64,000 nt of DNA from Acidobacteriota bacterium. GTDB taxonomy: Bacteria; Acidobacteriota; Vicinamibacteria; Vicinamibacterales; UBA8438. The DNA is taken from positions 1 through 64,000 of the forward strand of contig VXRJ01000036.1 in assembly GCA_009838525.1 (NCBI GenBank), written 5' to 3'. Every line of letters begins with the position of its first letter. Position 1 is the stretch's first letter. Below, piece by piece: positions 18,901-26,375 of the stretch. A program made the position numbers and the translations under genes. Under the pieces are notes generated by a model. That model did not search any database, was not told where the DNA came from, and saw only the letters and a program-made list of their open reading frames with translations.

Positions 18901-19809
18901 CAGCTTCTCGCGCCGGTTCTCCCTCTCGGCGAGCCGGGCCTTGGCGGCCTCCACCTGAAGCGTCGCCTCCTCCAGGCGGCGCGACGCTTCATCGACGGCG
19001 CGCTGAAGCGTCCGGCTCCGCCGGGCGAACGAAACCTTTTGCCAGCGGCGCAATTCCTCGCGCAGCCGGCGATAGCGGCGCGCCTTCGCCGCCTGCCGCT
19101 TGAGTGTCACCCGCTGCTTCTCGACTTCGAAGACGATGTCGTCGACACGGGTCAGGTTCTGATGCGCCGCTTCCAGCTTCAACTCCGCCGAACGGCGGCG
19201 TGACTTGTACTTGGTAACGCCGGCCGCCTCTTCGAGAAGCTGTCGCCGCTCGGTAGGCCGCGCGCCCAGGATCTGGCCGATCCGCCCCTGCTCTATCACC
19301 GAATACGCCTTGACTCCGACTCCGGAGTCCATCAGCAGGTCCTGGACGTCGCGCAGCCGGCAGACGCGGCCATCGATGAGGTACTCACTCTCGCCGGAGC
19401 GGTACAGCCGGCGCCCCACTTCGACGTCGCGCGTGATGAACGGGCCTTCCTCTTCCTCGAAGTCGAGTTCGAAACCGGCCAGCGAGTGCCCGTTACCGGT
19501 CTTCCTGGGCGTCGGTGGGGTCGATCCTGCGGCGGCGAGGGCCGCGGTGACGTTGGCGAGCTGAATCCTCACCTCCGCGGCGGCGGTCGGACGACGCCCG
19601 TCGCTGCCGCTGAAAATGACGTCCTCCATCCGCTCACCCCGAAGACTGCGCGCGCTCTGCTCGCCCAGCACCCAGGTGATGGCGTCGATGACGTTGCTTT
19701 TTCCGCAGCCGTTGGGGCCGACGATGGCGGTTACACCGTCGTCAAAGATCAGCGCCGAGCGTTCGGGGAAACTCTTGAACCCGTCGATTTCGAGCTGGGC
19801 CAGACGCAT
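15952..19809 (-). CDS. smc: Chromosome segregation protein SMC
   Basis: 1285-residue SMC ATPase that compacts and segregates the chromosome with ScpA/ScpB. Walker A GPNGCGKSN at 31-39, Q-loop LGEQSARSLRGERMEDVIFSG, long coiled coils either side of a hinge (about 520-665), and C-terminal signature LLSGGEKALTAMAL with Walker B CLLDEIDAPLDDAN. The start at 19809 places MRLAQLEIDGFKSF at the N-terminus; an in-frame extension of 34 residues is low-complexity and unlikely. Between the second coil and the C-terminal head is an Ala/Asp/Gly-rich insertion of roughly 70 residues (about 1035-1105) with tandem repeats, unusual at this place. Confidence 0.95.
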   Translation of the reverse strand: MRLAQLEIDGFKSFPERSALIFDDGVTAIVGPNGCGKSNVIDAITWVLGEQSARSLRGERMEDVIFSGSDGRRPTAAAEVRIQLANVTAALAAAGSTPPTPRKTGNGHSLAGFELDFEEEEGPFITRDVEVGRRLYRSGESEYLIDGRVCRLRDVQDLLMDSGVGVKAYSVIEQGRIGQILGARPTERRQLLEEAAGVTKYKSRRRSAELKLEAAHQNLTRVDDIVFEVEKQRVTLKRQAAKARRYRRLREELRRWQKVSFARRSRTLQRAVDEASRRLEEATLQVEAAKARLAERENRREKLGLELVEAEQAATTVRETAHQRELAIDRRQHQIEFDGRRAAELETELADGKTALATLEERLGPVETELLTQREARGRAVTDRDAALERLRDAEKALAQTQRTIDKHESDVEAARSEMFAAGSAATVLQNVVDQASAGYTRIAEALARLDAEGTDIASQTARATEQRTAADATVAEVQGRLDAARARCLEVDTALASARRRVDKASADQRVREREIAAVRARLESLVQLDAARAGYGDGARAVLTGNGNIEHHGSVADHLEVAEAHERAVEASLAALLQFVIVPSREAALAGVALAESRQAGRCGFLIAGPADADEPARPASECDEAASPAPPHSSLRPLTELVTVTGPGAPVVRRLLARRWLAASLEEATTAAACTGDPIVTPDGFVARGAERLEGGGPSGASNLLTARREIKELRGQLRTAGAALDRIAEELTASEADAVRLSEALTEAQDDRHALEKEMVGCRMQVERLEDEQAQLATRQQVIDTDRRHVMEERSGLEGKESEARESIRRLQAEQQSADERFMAAQAGLLEARETMDALTGRATDEKAEHAALAERAEALVADVRRLEDRLQDLRQQIEARKAANVQAHDDRRRLLAGVRRAKDERDADVRALDDLRREIVRLDARTNDQHARIASCEEEVKQARSDLDAARATVSRLEVARATVDADVSHLAEACREALQAALPDVVAEVVRMEAEGPIEPDRALLRSVPTSSESGDDADGGEEDVPAGAAPGADAAGSAADGADADAAGLAADGADADAASPPADAIDADRMVDVLRDKIDRLGPVNMMAIDQFDELEERHAFLTGQRQDLLDSIEATGAAIARIDATTRERFREAFTAVNDYFQETFQTLFGGGRAGLVLLDETDLLESGIDIIAQPPGKRLQSIQLLSGGEKALTAMALMFAIFRYRPSPFCLLDEIDAPLDDANIGRFVEMLRGLLDRTQFVLVTHNRKTMEIADRLYGVTMEEPGVSKLISVKIP
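16614..16685 (-). repeat. Two tandem 36-bp repeats inside smc
   Basis: Copies at 16614-16649 and 16650-16685 are almost identical, followed by a degenerate third start at 16686. Each encodes 12 residues of the pattern GADADAAGLAAD. The repeat keeps the frame and expands a flexible linker before the SMC C-terminal head, consistent with recent slippage or unequal crossing-over. Confidence 0.85.
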
Positions 19810-19849
19810 CACGAGTGACGGAACGGCGGCGGGTGCATCACCGCTTGCA

Positions 19850-21469
19850 TCACTGGGCGGCGACGGCTGTCGCGGCGTCGCCGAGTAGGAGGAGAGCCTC
19901 CGCCTCGTCAAACAGGGTCAGCGCGTACTGCGCCTGGGGGTCGTAGTCGAACAGGCGCCGGCGCGCCTCCATCTCGCCGAACAGGTCGGTATCGATCTCG
20001 TAGTGGATCATGGCGCGGATGAAGTCGAGATCCGCCGCAAACGCTTCCTCGTCGACCGTCAGGCCGCGCTCCTCGACATGCGCCTTGAAGTCGGCCAGCA
20101 TCGCGTCGTCAATGACGAAGCCGCGGTCGACCACCACGCGATCCGCCCCTTCCAGACTGACCCTGGTGTCGCCCGCGGCGGAGAAACGCTGGGCGAAGCT
20201 GACGAAATCGCGCCGCGCCGAGAGCAGGCGGCCGAACCGCGACGGGTCGAAGCCGGCAATCGGCCCGGTCAGGAAGTGGTCCGGCTCCACCCCGCCGCCG
20301 CTGTACACCTCGCGCCCGGCATCCGTCAGCTTCCGATCCGCCGGGATGCGATTCGGCGCCTCGGGCTCACGCAGTGAATAGGTAAGGTACTCGTCGAAGG
20401 CGGCGTCCCACGGGCGCTGCAGCATTCGGCCGCTCGGGGTGAAGTAGCGCGCCGTCGTCAGCGCCAGCCCCGCGCCGTGGCTGACTCGGAAGATCGACTG
20501 CACCAGCGCCTTGCCGAATGTCGTCTCACCCACCACCAGGCCGCGGTCGTGATCCTGAACCGCGCCGGCCACGATCTCCGACGCGCTGGCGCTGTTCCGG
20601 TTTACGAGCACGATGAGGGGCTGGTCGGTGTACTCCCCGGCTTCGCGTGCGAAGTAGTCCTGATCGGAGTTGGCGACCCGGCCGCGCGTATAGACGATCA
20701 TGTCGCCGTTGGGCAGGAACTGGTTCGACACTTCGATCGCCTGATCCAGCGGACCTCCCGGATTGCCGCGCAGGTCCAGCATCAGCCGGGCGAAGCCCTC
20801 GGCGCGGAGCGACGCCAGGGCGCGGGTCAACTCCTCGTTGCTGGTCTCGGCGAAGTCGCCCAGGCGGACGTAGGCGGTCACGTCGTCCACCATGAACGCC
20901 GCCTCGACCGTCGCGATGTTGATCTCGTCGCGCTCGACCGCGAGGTCGATGAGATCGTCGTAGCCCGGCCGCTCGATGGAGATGTTGACCGACGTGCCGC
21001 GCGGTCCGCGCAGGCGACCCACCGCCTGATCGCTGCTCATTCCGATCGCGTTGTCCCCCTCGATACGGGCGATCACGTCGCCGCGGCGGAGCCCGGCCCG
21101 GTAAGCGGGCGATCCCTCGAAAAGGCTCTGTATGGTGATTCGCCCGTTGATGACGTTGATGGAAATGCCGAGCCCGTAGTAGCGGCCCTCCTGGCGCTCG
21201 CGCAGCCTGGCGTAAGAGCGGGCATCCATGTAACTCGAGTGGGGATCGAGCGTCTGCAGCATGCCCCCGACGGCGCGCGAGACGAGCTGCTCGACTTCCA
21301 CGTCGTCGACGTAGTTCGCTTCGATCAGGGCAATGGCCGACGCGAACGCGTCGAACTGCCGCGCCATCTCGTCCTGACGGGCGAGCGCCTGCCCCCCGAA
21401 CAACCCGCCGAGGATGGCGAGCATGACTACAGCCACCACGCCAGTCGTAAGGGATGCCGCGGTCCGCAT
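19850..21469 (-). CDS. S41 family carboxy-terminal processing peptidase (Ctp/Prc-like)
   Basis: 539-residue periplasmic serine protease. An N-terminal signal or anchor helix (about 8-30) is followed by a PDZ domain (about 98-180; YYGLGISINVINGRI, AYRAGLRRGDVIARI) and the S41 catalytic domain with S295 in NRNSASASE and general base K320 in GETTFGK. The ~150-residue C-terminal extension beyond the protease fold ends in an alanine-rich helix. I chose the ATG at 21469 because the hydrophobic segment then lies at the N-terminus. A -10-like TAGCAT sits 11 bases before this ATG, implying a very short 5' leader. Substrates are unknown; family members trim protein C-termini in the envelope. Confidence 0.9.
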   Translation of the reverse strand: MRTAASLTTGVVAVVMLAILGGLFGGQALARQDEMARQFDAFASAIALIEANYVDDVEVEQLVSRAVGGMLQTLDPHSSYMDARSYARLRERQEGRYYGLGISINVINGRITIQSLFEGSPAYRAGLRRGDVIARIEGDNAIGMSSDQAVGRLRGPRGTSVNISIERPGYDDLIDLAVERDEINIATVEAAFMVDDVTAYVRLGDFAETSNEELTRALASLRAEGFARLMLDLRGNPGGPLDQAIEVSNQFLPNGDMIVYTRGRVANSDQDYFAREAGEYTDQPLIVLVNRNSASASEIVAGAVQDHDRGLVVGETTFGKALVQSIFRVSHGAGLALTTARYFTPSGRMLQRPWDAAFDEYLTYSLREPEAPNRIPADRKLTDAGREVYSGGGVEPDHFLTGPIAGFDPSRFGRLLSARRDFVSFAQRFSAAGDTRVSLEGADRVVVDRGFVIDDAMLADFKAHVEERGLTVDEEAFAADLDFIRAMIHYEIDTDLFGEMEARRRLFDYDPQAQYALTLFDEAEALLLLGDAATAVAAQ

Positions 21470-21480
21470 GGGCTGATGCG

Positions 21481-21509
21481 ATGCTACCAGAGCCGCCCGA
21501 ATCCCGCAA
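21481..21509 (-). promoter_or_regulatory. Promoter of the S41 protease gene
   Basis: On the minus strand TTGCGG (21509-21504) and TAGCAT (21486-21481) have a 17-base spacer. The predicted start near 21474 lies only about 5 bases upstream of the ATG, so the message would be nearly leaderless. Confidence 0.55.
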
Positions 21510-21543
21510 CGGCGGCGGCGATCCGGAGGCCGCCGATGGCGCC

Positions 21544-21573
21544 TTGACCCTCCTCCGGGCCGGTTCATATACT
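21544..21573 (+). promoter_or_regulatory. Promoter of tatA-tatC
   Basis: TTGACC at 21544-21549 and TATACT at 21568-21573 with an 18-base spacer, a near-consensus housekeeping promoter. It faces away from the S41 protease promoter. The predicted transcript start near 21580 leaves a leader of about 54 bases before tatA, with AAGGAG as ribosome-binding site. Confidence 0.65.
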
Positions 21574-21633
21574 CGTCAAGAGCCGTCGTACGACAGGTTT
21601 GCCTGCCCAATTGACGGCCAAGGAGCAGCAGAC

Positions 21634-22011
21634 ATGGGGCCCATCGGCGTCTGGGAGATGGTCATCATCCTCGTGGTGGCGCTGATCGTCTTCGGTCCGC
21701 GCAAGCTGCCGGAACTGGGCCGTTCGCTCGGCAAGAGCCTCGGCGAGTTCAGGCGGGCGTCCAACGAGTTGCGCAACACGCTCGACGAGGAGATCCGGGT
21801 CGAGGAGCGCCAGAAGCCGAAGACCGGCACAGCGCCCCAACCCAAGGCTGTGGGCGCAGGTCCCTCCACGCCGGCGTCCGACGCCCAGTCGGTGCCCGCA
21901 CAGACGTCGGCCACCGCGAAGGCAGCCACCACCTCGGGGCCGGTAGCGGCCGCCACCGCCACGGCGGCAGCCGCCGACGTTCACCCGACCGAGCCCGACG
22001 TGGGCACGTAG
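21634..22011 (+). CDS. tatA: Sec-independent translocase subunit TatA (TatA/B family)
   Basis: 125-residue pore-forming Tat component. N-terminal membrane helix (about 8-24) is followed by the FGPRKLPELGRSLGKSLGEFRRA hinge and amphipathic helix that define TatA/TatB; the rest is a charged then Ala/Thr-rich tail, probably disordered. The ATG at 21634 is preceded by AAGGAG. tatC follows after 10 bases. Only one TatA/B-type gene is present here, so it may serve both roles, or a tatB may lie elsewhere. Confidence 0.92.
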   Translation: MGPIGVWEMVIILVVALIVFGPRKLPELGRSLGKSLGEFRRASNELRNTLDEEIRVEERQKPKTGTAPQPKAVGAGPSTPASDAQSVPAQTSATAKAATTSGPVAAATATAAAADVHPTEPDVGT

Positions 22012-22021
22012 CAGCCACGCG

Positions 22022-23002
22022 ATGGCTGACGTTCCGACGCCCAGGCAACCCGCAACTGATCCGCCCGATCTGCCCGATCCGGCGGAGCCGTCCGCCGCCT
22101 CGCCCGCTCCGCCCGCTCCGCCCGCGGCCACCGAAACGGCCGTCGCCGAACCGCCCGCGCCACCCTCCCCGCCGGCGCCGGCCGATCCCGGCGCGCCGCC
22201 GCCGGGAGAGCCGCCGGAGCCGGAAACCGACGAGGAGGGCGGCGACGGCGACGGCACGGGCGGCAAGATGTCGTTCCTCGATCATCTGGACGAGCTGCGC
22301 CGCCGCCTGATTCGGTCGTTCATCGCCCTGGGCGTCGGCCTGTTGATCTGCCTCGGCTTCATCGAGCCCATCTTCGACTTCATCATGGAACCGCTCGCCG
22401 AGGTGCTTCCGGAAGGCGGAAGACTCATCTACACCGATGCGACGGAGGCGTTCTTCCTTCGCCTGAAGATGGCGGCGCTGGCCGGCCTCGTACTCGCCAC
22501 GCCCGTCGTGATGACGCAATTCTGGCTGTTCGTCGCCCCGGGGCTTTACGCGCACGAGAAGAAGTTCGCCATTCCCTTCATCGCGCTCGCCTCGATCTTC
22601 TTCATCGGGGGCGTGGTCTTTGGCCACTACGTCCTTTTCCCGGTCGCCTGGGGCTTCTTCGCCAGCTTCGGCGCCGCGGACGAGTACGTGGAGTTCACGC
22701 CGCGGCTTCAACCGGGCTTCGCGCTGTACGTGCGCCTGGTGCTCGCGTGCGGCGTGGTCTTTCAGATGCCGACGGTGGTGTTCTTTCTCGCCCGGATGGG
22801 TGTGGCGTCGCCGAAGTTCCTGCTGCGGAACTTCAAGTACGCGGTCCTGGTGATCTTCATCGTGGCAGCGGTTATCACGCCGACCCCCGACCCGGTAACC
22901 ATGACCTTCATGGCCGGGCCGATGCTCGCGCTCTACCTGCTGAGCATCGGCATCGCCTGGGTCTTCCGGAAGCGGGGATCGGATACGGAAGAGAACGACT
23001 GA
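22022..23002 (+). CDS. tatC: Sec-independent translocase subunit TatC
   Basis: 326-residue membrane protein that recognises twin-arginine signal peptides and forms the Tat core. Residues 1-80 are a Pro/Ala/Glu-rich extension not found in typical TatC. The conserved part begins at SFLDHLDELRRRLIRSF, then a second-loop segment ending FWLFVAPGLYAHEKK and six membrane helices, with the FLARMGVASPKFLLRNFKYAVL motif and AVITPTPDPVT before the last two helices. Co-transcribed with tatA. Confidence 0.94.
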   Translation: MADVPTPRQPATDPPDLPDPAEPSAASPAPPAPPAATETAVAEPPAPPSPPAPADPGAPPPGEPPEPETDEEGGDGDGTGGKMSFLDHLDELRRRLIRSFIALGVGLLICLGFIEPIFDFIMEPLAEVLPEGGRLIYTDATEAFFLRLKMAALAGLVLATPVVMTQFWLFVAPGLYAHEKKFAIPFIALASIFFIGGVVFGHYVLFPVAWGFFASFGAADEYVEFTPRLQPGFALYVRLVLACGVVFQMPTVVFFLARMGVASPKFLLRNFKYAVLVIFIVAAVITPTPDPVTMTFMAGPMLALYLLSIGIAWVFRKRGSDTEEND

Positions 23003-23018
23003 CGAGCGGCAAGCCGCG

Positions 23019-23047
23019 TTGACTTGCCACAAACACGGCCATAGAAT
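23019..23047 (+). promoter_or_regulatory. Promoter of the OmpA-family gene
   Basis: TTGACT (23019-23024) and TAGAAT (23042-23047) with an exact 17-base spacer, located 17 bases after the tatC stop. The predicted start near 23054 gives a leader of about 43 bases. Confidence 0.7.
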
Positions 23048-23096
23048 CGGGTGAAATACGCCCCGGTGGGGTGTACCAACACGTGGGGGCAACTTG

Positions 23097-24770
23097 GTGA
23101 CACACCTGCGGAAGCACTATTCAGGTCAAGGGCGTTTCTGGTTCCGTGCGGCAGCCGCGGCTGCCGCACTGGTTCTTCTTGCCGGCCCCGCCGCCGCGCA
23201 GGAGGAAGAGAACACGCGGCCCGCGGGCGTCACCTTCCTGGGTGATACGGGTCTCTGGTTCGTTCCGACCGCCGAGGTGCTGGCCGCGGGCACCGTCTCG
23301 GCTTCCGCCCAGCACGCGACGTTGAACCGCGAGGCGGGCTTCACCGCCATCCAGGCGAGCGGCGGCACCTTCGCGGTCGGCGCCGGCGGGAGGGCGGAGA
23401 TCTTCGCGTCGATTCCGCTGATCATGCGCCTGGACCGCGATATCCGTCCTCTCTTTCGGTCCGGGAACGCCGGCAGCCTTGATCTGGACTATCCGTTGGC
23501 CACGCGGGAGTTCAGCGGCAGCGCCATGGGCGACATCGTCGTCGGCGTGAAGGTGAACCTGTTGTCGGAGCGGACACAGGCTCCGGCCGCCGTGGCGTTT
23601 CGCGGCTGGACGCGGCTGCCGACCGGCAGCGAGGCCTCCGGCACGTCCGGCGGAGCGCCGGGTGGCGGCGTTGGCCTCGTAGTGAGCAAGGCCGCGCAGA
23701 ACGCCGAAGTCGCGTTGCATGGGGACTTCCAGTTCCGCGGCAACCCCGACAACCTCACCGTCCCGAACGGATTCCGGTTCGGCGCGGGTGTGGGCGCGCC
23801 GATCGCCGGACCGGTTCGCGTCTTTGGCGAGCTGCTCGCGTCCGCTCCGCTGGGTGACGAGATCACGGTGCGTTCGCCGCTGATGGCGCGCGACAGAAGC
23901 ATGAGCGGCCTGTCCCTTCCAGCTACCTCGCCCCTCGACCTTGTCGCCGGAGTGCAGGTGCAGGGGCGCGGCATCGCGTTCGGGGGCGGCATCACCTGGG
24001 CGCTGCGCCACGCGTCGCGATCCATGGTTGATCAGTCGCTGCCGCAGGCCGACCGGATGGGCGTGATCATGCGCCTCACCTATCACCCGGGCGTTCGCGT
24101 CTACACGCCGCCGCCACCACCGCCGCCGCCGCCGGAGCCGAACCGGCCTCCCACCGTCTCGGTGTCGTGCGACCCGTGTGAAGTGATGGTCAACGAGAAC
24201 GTCAATTTGCGGGCGGATGCTTCCGACCCGGACGGCGACGCGCTCACCTACCGGTGGAATGCGCCGGCCGGCCAGTTCACCGGCGGCGCCGACCGCGCCA
24301 CGACAACCTGGCAGGCGCCGGACAACGCCGGGCCGGTCCCGGTCAGCGTGACGGTCAGCGACGGCAACGGCGGCTCCGCCTCCGACACCGCGAACATCAC
24401 GGTGAACGCGCCGCCGCCGCCGCAGCGCGACTGGATGTTCGAGGACGTCCACTTCGACTTCGACCGGTACTCGCTCCGGCCGGTGGCGCTGGAAGTGTTG
24501 AACGAAGTCGTCGAAGCGATGATGGAGGATCCGAACTTCACCATCCAGATCGAAGGCCACACCTGCAACATCGGCACCAACGAGTACAACCTGGCGCTCG
24601 GCGACCGGCGAGCCGATGCGGTGGAGTCGTACCTGACCAGCCGCGGCATCGACGCGAGCCGGTTGCAGACGATCACCTACGGTGAAGAGCGGCCGGCCCA
24701 CGACAACGCGCGTGAAGAGACGCGACGGCTGAATCGGCGCGCCGCCCTCGTGGTTCGCCTCGTGCAGTAG
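23097..24770 (+). CDS. OmpA-family outer-membrane protein with Ig/PKD-like domain
   Basis: About 557 residues. A signal peptide (hydrophobic core AAAAAALVLLAG, cleavage likely near residue 34) precedes a ~300-residue region that looks like an outer-membrane beta-barrel. A proline-rich hinge leads to an Ig/PKD-like domain (NRPPTVSVSCDPC to SASDTANITV) and the OmpA peptidoglycan-binding domain (VHFDFDRYSLRP, IQIEGHTCNIGTNEYNLALGDRRADAV, TYGEERP, NRRAALVV). It probably tethers the outer membrane to peptidoglycan. A GTG at 23097 has better spacing to the GGGGG ribosome-binding site than the TTG at 23094; either is possible. Own promoter upstream. Confidence 0.85.
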   Translation: MTHLRKHYSGQGRFWFRAAAAAAALVLLAGPAAAQEEENTRPAGVTFLGDTGLWFVPTAEVLAAGTVSASAQHATLNREAGFTAIQASGGTFAVGAGGRAEIFASIPLIMRLDRDIRPLFRSGNAGSLDLDYPLATREFSGSAMGDIVVGVKVNLLSERTQAPAAVAFRGWTRLPTGSEASGTSGGAPGGGVGLVVSKAAQNAEVALHGDFQFRGNPDNLTVPNGFRFGAGVGAPIAGPVRVFGELLASAPLGDEITVRSPLMARDRSMSGLSLPATSPLDLVAGVQVQGRGIAFGGGITWALRHASRSMVDQSLPQADRMGVIMRLTYHPGVRVYTPPPPPPPPPEPNRPPTVSVSCDPCEVMVNENVNLRADASDPDGDALTYRWNAPAGQFTGGADRATTTWQAPDNAGPVPVSVTVSDGNGGSASDTANITVNAPPPPQRDWMFEDVHFDFDRYSLRPVALEVLNEVVEAMMEDPNFTIQIEGHTCNIGTNEYNLALGDRRADAVESYLTSRGIDASRLQTITYGEERPAHDNAREETRRLNRRAALVVRLVQ

Positions 24771-24777
24771 CGGGCGA

Positions 24778-24804
24778 CGGGCCGGGGGTTGCCCCTCCGG
24801 CCCG
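24778..24804. terminator. Bidirectional hairpin between convergent OmpA-family and proS genes
   Basis: CGGGCCGG (24778-24785) pairs with CCGGCCCG (24797-24804), with an inner GGG/CCC extension and TTG loop. It lies between two convergent stops and has no T-tract, so it would act as a stable mRNA 3' end or weak intrinsic terminator. Confidence 0.55.
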
Positions 24805-24814
24805 CTGGTGATCC

Positions 24815-26266
24815 TCAGTAGGCCTTCGCGAACCAGGCGTCGGTGACGCCGGGTTTCCGGCACCGGACACAGGTGCCCGACACCTTGACCGGCTCCAGCG
24901 GCAGGTTGCGGATCGTTGCCTGCGTGTCGGTCTTGATCCGCGCCTCGCAGTCCGCGTCACCGCACCAGGGGGCAACCACGAAACCGGGGCGCCCTTCGAA
25001 CAACTGCTGGAACTCCGCACGGGAGGAGGTGCGGACGGTGTGGGCTTCGCGGAACGCCGCCGCGCGCGAGAACAGCTCGGCCTGCACCGTCTCGAGCAGA
25101 TCGGAAACGTGCTCGCCGATCCCCTGCATCGGCACTGAGGTCTTCTCCCGCGTGTCGCGGCGAGCCACCACCACCTGCGACTGCTCGACGTCGCGCGGGC
25201 CGATTTCGACGCGCAGCGGCACCCCGCGCATTTCCCATTCCGAGAACTTCCAGCCGGGCTTGTGCTCCTCCCGGTCGTCGACCACAACACGAATCCCCTC
25301 TTCGCGCAGTGCGGCGGCTATCCGGTCGACGGACGGCAGCACCGTCTCCTTCCAGTTGCCGCGCGGGATCGGAACGATGACTACCTGGTGCGGCGCGATC
25401 CGCGGCGGCAGGATCAACCCGCTGTCGTCCCCGTGGGTCATGATGACGCCGCCTATCAGCCGCGTTGTCATGCCCCATGACGTCTGCCAGACGTATTGCA
25501 CCGACTTGTCGCGCGCCTGAAACGTGATGTCGAACACCTTGGCGAAGTTCTGCCCCAGGTTGTGCGACGTCCCCGCCTGAAGCGCCCGGCCGTCGCCCAT
25601 CAGCGCCTCGACCGAGTAGGTGTGCACGGCGCCGGCGAACTTCTCGCTTTCCGTCTTCCGCCCGTCCATCACCGGCATGGCGAGCTCCGTCTCGAGAAAC
25701 TCCTTGTAGACACCCAGCATCCGGCGCGCTTCCTCCTCGGCCTCGGCCGCGGTCTCGTGCGCGGTGTGTCCCTCCTGCCACAGGAATTCGGTAGTCCGCA
25801 GGAACAGGCGCGTCACCTTCTCCCACCGGACCGCGTTCGACCACTGGTTGATCAGGATCGGCAGGTCGCGCCACGACTGCACCCACTTCGCGTACATCGT
25901 GCCGATGATTGCCTCCGACGTGGGACGGACGACCAGGCGCTCGTCGAGGGGCTCGTTCCCTCCCTGCGTTACCCACGCCACTTCCGGGGCGAACCCCTCC
26001 ACGTGGGCCGCCTCCTTGCGAAGCAGGCTCTCCGGAATGAACAGCGGGAAGTACGCGTTGACATGGCCGGTCGCCTTGAAGCGACGGTCGAGGGCCGCCT
26101 GCAGCAGTTCCCAGATGGCGTAGCCGTACGGCCGGATCACCATGTTCCCCTTGACCGGCGAGTAGTCGGCCAGTTCAGCGCGGCGGATCACGTCGGTGTA
26201 CCAGCGGGAGAAATCCTCCGACCGGGGCGTGATCTCGGTGACGAATGCCTGTCCCTTTGGCGCCAT
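24815..26266 (-). CDS. proS: Prolyl-tRNA synthetase, Thermus/archaeal type
   Basis: 483-residue class II synthetase lacking the ~180-residue editing insertion of the long bacterial form. Motif 1 region LADYSPVKGNMVIRPYGYAIW, motif 2 region FLRTTEFLWQEGHTAHET, anticodon-binding domain, then a C-terminal zinc-type domain with cysteines in WCGDADC and CVRCRKP. The protein ends in tyrosine (AKAY); in the Thermus enzyme the C-terminal tyrosine carboxylate reaches the active site. Divergent from aroB. Confidence 0.94.
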   Translation of the reverse strand: MAPKGQAFVTEITPRSEDFSRWYTDVIRRAELADYSPVKGNMVIRPYGYAIWELLQAALDRRFKATGHVNAYFPLFIPESLLRKEAAHVEGFAPEVAWVTQGGNEPLDERLVVRPTSEAIIGTMYAKWVQSWRDLPILINQWSNAVRWEKVTRLFLRTTEFLWQEGHTAHETAAEAEEEARRMLGVYKEFLETELAMPVMDGRKTESEKFAGAVHTYSVEALMGDGRALQAGTSHNLGQNFAKVFDITFQARDKSVQYVWQTSWGMTTRLIGGVIMTHGDDSGLILPPRIAPHQVVIVPIPRGNWKETVLPSVDRIAAALREEGIRVVVDDREEHKPGWKFSEWEMRGVPLRVEIGPRDVEQSQVVVARRDTREKTSVPMQGIGEHVSDLLETVQAELFSRAAAFREAHTVRTSSRAEFQQLFEGRPGFVVAPWCGDADCEARIKTDTQATIRNLPLEPVKVSGTCVRCRKPGVTDAWFAKAY

Positions 26267-26335
26267 CTGGGTCTTGTCCTCGTCGGTCTGGTCCGTGGTT
26301 CCGTCCGTCCCGGCTGGCGGGACCGATCAGTGTAG

Positions 26336-26353
26336 ATCGTTCCGCGGAACGAT
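26336..26353. promoter_or_regulatory. Perfect 18-bp palindrome between proS and aroB
   Basis: ATCGTTCCGCGGAACGAT is a perfect inverted repeat with no spacer, midway between the divergent proS and aroB starts. A -10-like TATCCT for aroB begins 8 bases beyond one end (26361-26366), and a minus-strand TACACT (26334-26329) lies just beyond the other end; neither has a good -35, so the palindrome covers both -35 regions. A dimeric regulator site is the natural reading, unproven. Confidence 0.5.
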
Positions 26354-26375
26354 GGCGGGGTATCCTAACCGCGCC

